A stretch of 64,000 nucleotides of DNA from Thiomicrorhabdus sp. Kp2 (GTDB lineage: Bacteria; Pseudomonadota; Gammaproteobacteria; Thiomicrospirales; Thiomicrospiraceae): the NCBI RefSeq assembly GCF_000478585.1, contig NZ_ARWI01000001.1, positions 1,426,001 through 1,490,000 of the forward strand. Reading direction: 5' to 3'. Of this stretch, positions 62,125 to 64,000 are shown piece by piece. The notes beneath the pieces were generated by a model. It was given only the letters and a program-made list of their open reading frames with translations, did not search any database and was not told the origin of the DNA. Each line of letters starts with the position of its first letter. The stretch's first letter is position 1. Made by a program: the position numbers and the translations under genes.

Positions 62125-62737
62125 ACTCCTGATAAATCGCTTTTACATAGGCACTACTATGGTCTTGAAATGTCAGCTTTGGATTACACAAATCATAAAG
62201 TGAACAGGCCTGGCACTTTTTGCTGTATTTAGCTTTTGGTGTTTTGCCAGAATTGAGTAGGTCTTTTGTTGCCTCAATCACGGCTATCGTTTCAGCACGC
62301 AGTTCAGAAGAAATTTCAACTTGAAAACGGTGACGAGTTTGCCAATACCAAATGGCGCCATGTGGAACCTCTAATCCCAGCATCTCTTCTAAACAAAGTG
62401 CTTGGGCACAAAGCTGTATTAAATCAATATTTTCTTGTTTCTCTTTACCACGTTTATACTCAACTGGAAAACATACTCCTGTGGCAATATCAACTTCCAC
62501 CAAATCAAGCTTTCCAGTTAAACCTAAAGAAGGGGCAGATACCTCCACCCCACGCTCATACCGAATCCCTTTACGGGATTCGGGTAAACCATGGTCTACC
62601 CGCTGATGTAGTTGCTGACCTTGTGCCGTAAGCCAGTTTTCTGACCAGGCCTGCTCATTATGAATCAGCGCACACTGGCGAGGACAAAACGCATAATGCT
62701 GCAAGGCGGACAAAGGAATCAGACGGGTGTCACTCAC
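62099..62737 (-). CDS. cas4: Cas4 exonuclease (type I-C)
   Basis: A 212-residue RecB-type nuclease with FCPRQC (C18, C22) and a C-terminal KCQACSLYDLC cluster, together able to hold an iron-sulfur cluster, and the nuclease motif GKLDLVEVD...VEYKRGK. It processes prespacers and helps select PAM. It lies 2 bp after cas7 and overlaps cas1 by 26 bp. Two CAGGCCTG copies fall in the EQAWSEN and CQACSLY codons, the second on the cysteine motif. Confidence 0.97.
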   Translation of the reverse strand: MSDTRLIPLSALQHYAFCPRQCALIHNEQAWSENWLTAQGQQLHQRVDHGLPESRKGIRYERGVEVSAPSLGLTGKLDLVEVDIATGVCFPVEYKRGKEKQENIDLIQLCAQALCLEEMLGLEVPHGAIWYWQTRHRFQVEISSELRAETIAVIEATKDLLNSGKTPKAKYSKKCQACSLYDLCNPKLTFQDHSSAYVKAIYQECANEKIAE

Positions 62738-62739
62738 GG

Positions 62740-63609
62740 CTAAAAAACCTCTAAGGCTTCAACGCCCATAGAAACTAACCCGTCTTTATCAAAGTGAATC
62801 GCATAGTCTGCAAACTCACTTGCAGGTGTACCCGCCTCCCCTTTAACTCGCTCGACTGTCACACGCTCAAATAGCTTATGCGCTGGGGCACTCCCCAAGG
62901 CGTTGTCATGTTTAAAGACAATCAATTTTCTTGCAGACATTTCACCGCGTGCAGCAGAATGATCGTGCTCAAACATCATTTCCAATGACTTCCAAACTTT
63001 TACTAAATCTGAATTTGAAAAACCTGTTTTTTCGGCTAATTTTGCCGAAATAAAGCCATGAACTCGATATAAACCATAAGGTACGATATGTTTACGTCCC
63101 ATTGTCCGCTCTTTTTCTAAATCCTTTTCATTGGTAACCGCCATACGAGTAATCGAAATTTCCAATGGAATAATTGGGTCAATAGATTTGGCAAAGGCCA
63201 GTTGCATAGGGCCACGAACTTGCCCTGAATTTACCTCTGTGGTCATAACAGCCCCAAAAGCTCGAACATCAAAGAAATTGGCACACATCCAATCGGTCAC
63301 TTCTTTAGCCTTTTGCTGATCTTTGGGGAGTTTTTTGGCTTCTGGCGTAATTTCTAATGCGTCATAAGCTTTTTTGTTCTGTAAGTTTAAAACGCTTTTT
63401 TCTTGTACATAAATGTCGTAACCAGGCGTATTCTCTTCACTTAGTTGAATGAAATTACGAATTTTACGTTTAAGGCTCACATCCGTTACCAAGCCTTTAC
63501 TGGATTCAGGGTCTAGGCGTGGCATATTGCCCGCATCTGGATCACCATTTGGATTACCGTTGGTTACGTCAAAAAAGTATACAAATTCATAGCGGTTTTG
63601 GATGGTCAT
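62740..63609 (-). CDS. cas7c: Cas7/Csd2 backbone subunit (type I-C Cascade)
   Basis: A 289-residue protein with the Csd2 hallmark start FVYFFDVTNGNPNGDPDAGN, RKIRNFIQL and RGPMQLAFAKSIDPI. Several copies coat the crRNA in the type I-C effector. It overlaps the end of cas8c by 1 bp and precedes cas4 by 2 bp, as in the canonical order cas5-cas8c-cas7-cas4-cas1-cas2. Confidence 0.97.
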   Translation of the reverse strand: MTIQNRYEFVYFFDVTNGNPNGDPDAGNMPRLDPESSKGLVTDVSLKRKIRNFIQLSEENTPGYDIYVQEKSVLNLQNKKAYDALEITPEAKKLPKDQQKAKEVTDWMCANFFDVRAFGAVMTTEVNSGQVRGPMQLAFAKSIDPIIPLEISITRMAVTNEKDLEKERTMGRKHIVPYGLYRVHGFISAKLAEKTGFSNSDLVKVWKSLEMMFEHDHSAARGEMSARKLIVFKHDNALGSAPAHKLFERVTVERVKGEAGTPASEFADYAIHFDKDGLVSMGVEALEVF

Positions 63610-64000
63610 TATTCTTCTCCTTCAGAGCGTGTTTGATTAGTGTCATTTGAATCTTGTTGGGCAAAACGAGCGTTTTTTTGTTGGTAATAACCAATCGCAA
63701 AACGACCTTGGTTTTCGATAGAAAAATGGCGCGGGAATTCACTTGGCAATTTCGCCATTATTTCACTCAGCTCTTTTTCTAAATTAAAAGCCAATCCAGC
63801 TTTATCTTTACGGATCTTTGAAAAATGATGTTTACTGCCAGAGAGCAATCTTGGATAGACTGAATAAGGCACGGTGGATGCCGATGCATAATATTTGTCG
63901 GTAATGGTCGCATTCACCTTATCGCCCAAAGCTAAGCGTTGAATATTTTCAAGCAGCGCAAATAAGCGACCTAATAAATAGGCGGAGTTAGTATTGTTTT
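63609..64000 (-). CDS. cas8c: Cas8c/Csd1 large subunit, C-terminal part (truncated by window edge)
   Basis: The frame is open from the window end through about 130 residues: AYLLGRLFALLENIQRLALG, then NATITDKYYASASTVPYSVYPRLL and KHHFSKIRK, the characteristic Cas8c C-terminus. A TTG at 63929 is an internal Leu and not the real start. Cas8c recognises the PAM and helps recruit Cas3; cas5c and cas3 are expected beyond the right edge. Confidence 0.93.
   Translation of the reverse strand, partial: NNTNSAYLLGRLFALLENIQRLALGDKVNATITDKYYASASTVPYSVYPRLLSGSKHHFSKIRKDKAGLAFNLEKELSEIMAKLPSEFPRHFSIENQGRFAIGYYQQKNARFAQQDSNDTNQTRSEGEE

Larger units (their letters stand above)
14234..62653. repeat. Interspersed palindrome family CAGGCCTG (full form TACCAGGCCTGGTA), about 30 copies
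   Basis: Approximate positions of the 8-mer CAGGCCTG: 14237, 14658, 17660, 17797, 18285, 21148, 21440, 22465, 23222, 24997, 25821, 26445, 27871, 28585, 37535, 38488, 39984, 40741, 40758, 41496, 43481, 44070, 45642, 47016, 50118, 54998, 57538, 61415, 62204 and 62646. Flanks favour ACC/GGT and TTA/TAA. Copies in genes use all three codon phases (PGLV, QAW/QAC, RPG). None occurs in 1-14233 or about 28600-37530. Mean spacing elsewhere is near 1 per 1.3 kb. Confidence 0.85.

Noticed and set aside
63609-63929. Separate 106-residue protein starting at TTG 63929
   Set aside because: The frame stays open to the window edge and reads AYLLGRLFALLENIQ, the Cas8c C-terminal region, so it is the end of a longer gene.
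1-64000. tRNA or rRNA genes
   Set aside because: No T-loop GGTTCGAATCC-type segments with cloverleaf context or conserved rRNA stretches were recognised.

Overview
The window (about 40% G+C by eye) looks like a chromosomal segment of a marine-type gammaproteobacterium. The gene complement would fit a sulfur-oxidising Thiotrichales/Piscirickettsiaceae relative (Thiomicrospira/Thiomicrorhabdus group), but that placement is inference from gene content only. No rRNA or tRNA gene was recognised.

Layout. 1-14 kb: one giant minus-strand gene for a LapA-type biofilm adhesin (retention module, LapG-type TAAG site, 11 near-identical Ig-like repeats, VWA domain, type I secretion C-terminus). 13.9-17.6 kb: small hypotheticals, a dynamin-like GTPase and trxC. 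17.7-25.1 kb: a complete minus-strand MoxR/Bat (aerotolerance-type) operon: moxR, DUF58, DUF4381-like, batA, a batB-batC fusion, batD. 25.3-28.4 kb: a sulfide/persulfide module (MFS transporter, persulfide-dioxygenase-like hydrolase, ArsR-rhodanese regulator) with two matching palindromic operators. 28.9-37.5 kb: signal transduction: a poly-HAMP chemoreceptor, an MBL-GAF-HD-GYP protein split by a 25-bp tandem duplication, and a binding lipoprotein translationally abutting a GGDEF-EAL protein. 37.6-40.7 kb: copper resistance (Met/His-rich protein, CopA oxidase, CopB). 40.9-46.5 kb: an RND efflux pair and a CPA2 antiporter; 46.5-48.6 kb: a PAS-GGDEF-EAL protein. 48.9-49.1 kb: a 181-bp MITE-like element. 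49.2-56.1 kb: a Fur-box-preceded TonB iron-uptake cluster (exbB, two exbD, tonB, catecholate-type receptor, FMN alpha-hydroxy-acid dehydrogenase, PKHD dioxygenase). 56.3-57.5 kb: a frameshifted pRiA4b ORF-3-like gene. 57.7-64 kb: a HigBA-type toxin-antitoxin pair, a CRISPR array of 23 repeats, a second (decayed) toxin-antitoxin pair, and the 3' half of a type I-C cas operon (cas2, cas1, cas4, cas7, partial cas8c) running off the window.

How parts connect. The adhesin is of the type controlled by c-di-GMP through LapD/LapG, and three c-di-GMP enzymes lie in the same window, although LapD, LapG and the secretion genes are not visible. Copper, sulfide, efflux and iron modules form a metal/sulfur stress block.

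The most unusual sequence-level signal is an interspersed palindrome, CAGGCCTG (extended form TACCAGGCCTGGTA). I counted about 30 copies; by base composition roughly 0.4 would be expected. It occurs in all three codon frames and in intergenic hairpins, but is absent from the adhesin, the signal-transduction block and the CRISPR array. Three genes carry apparent frameshifts (25-bp duplication, T-run, A-run); whether these are real or assembly errors cannot be told from the sequence alone.
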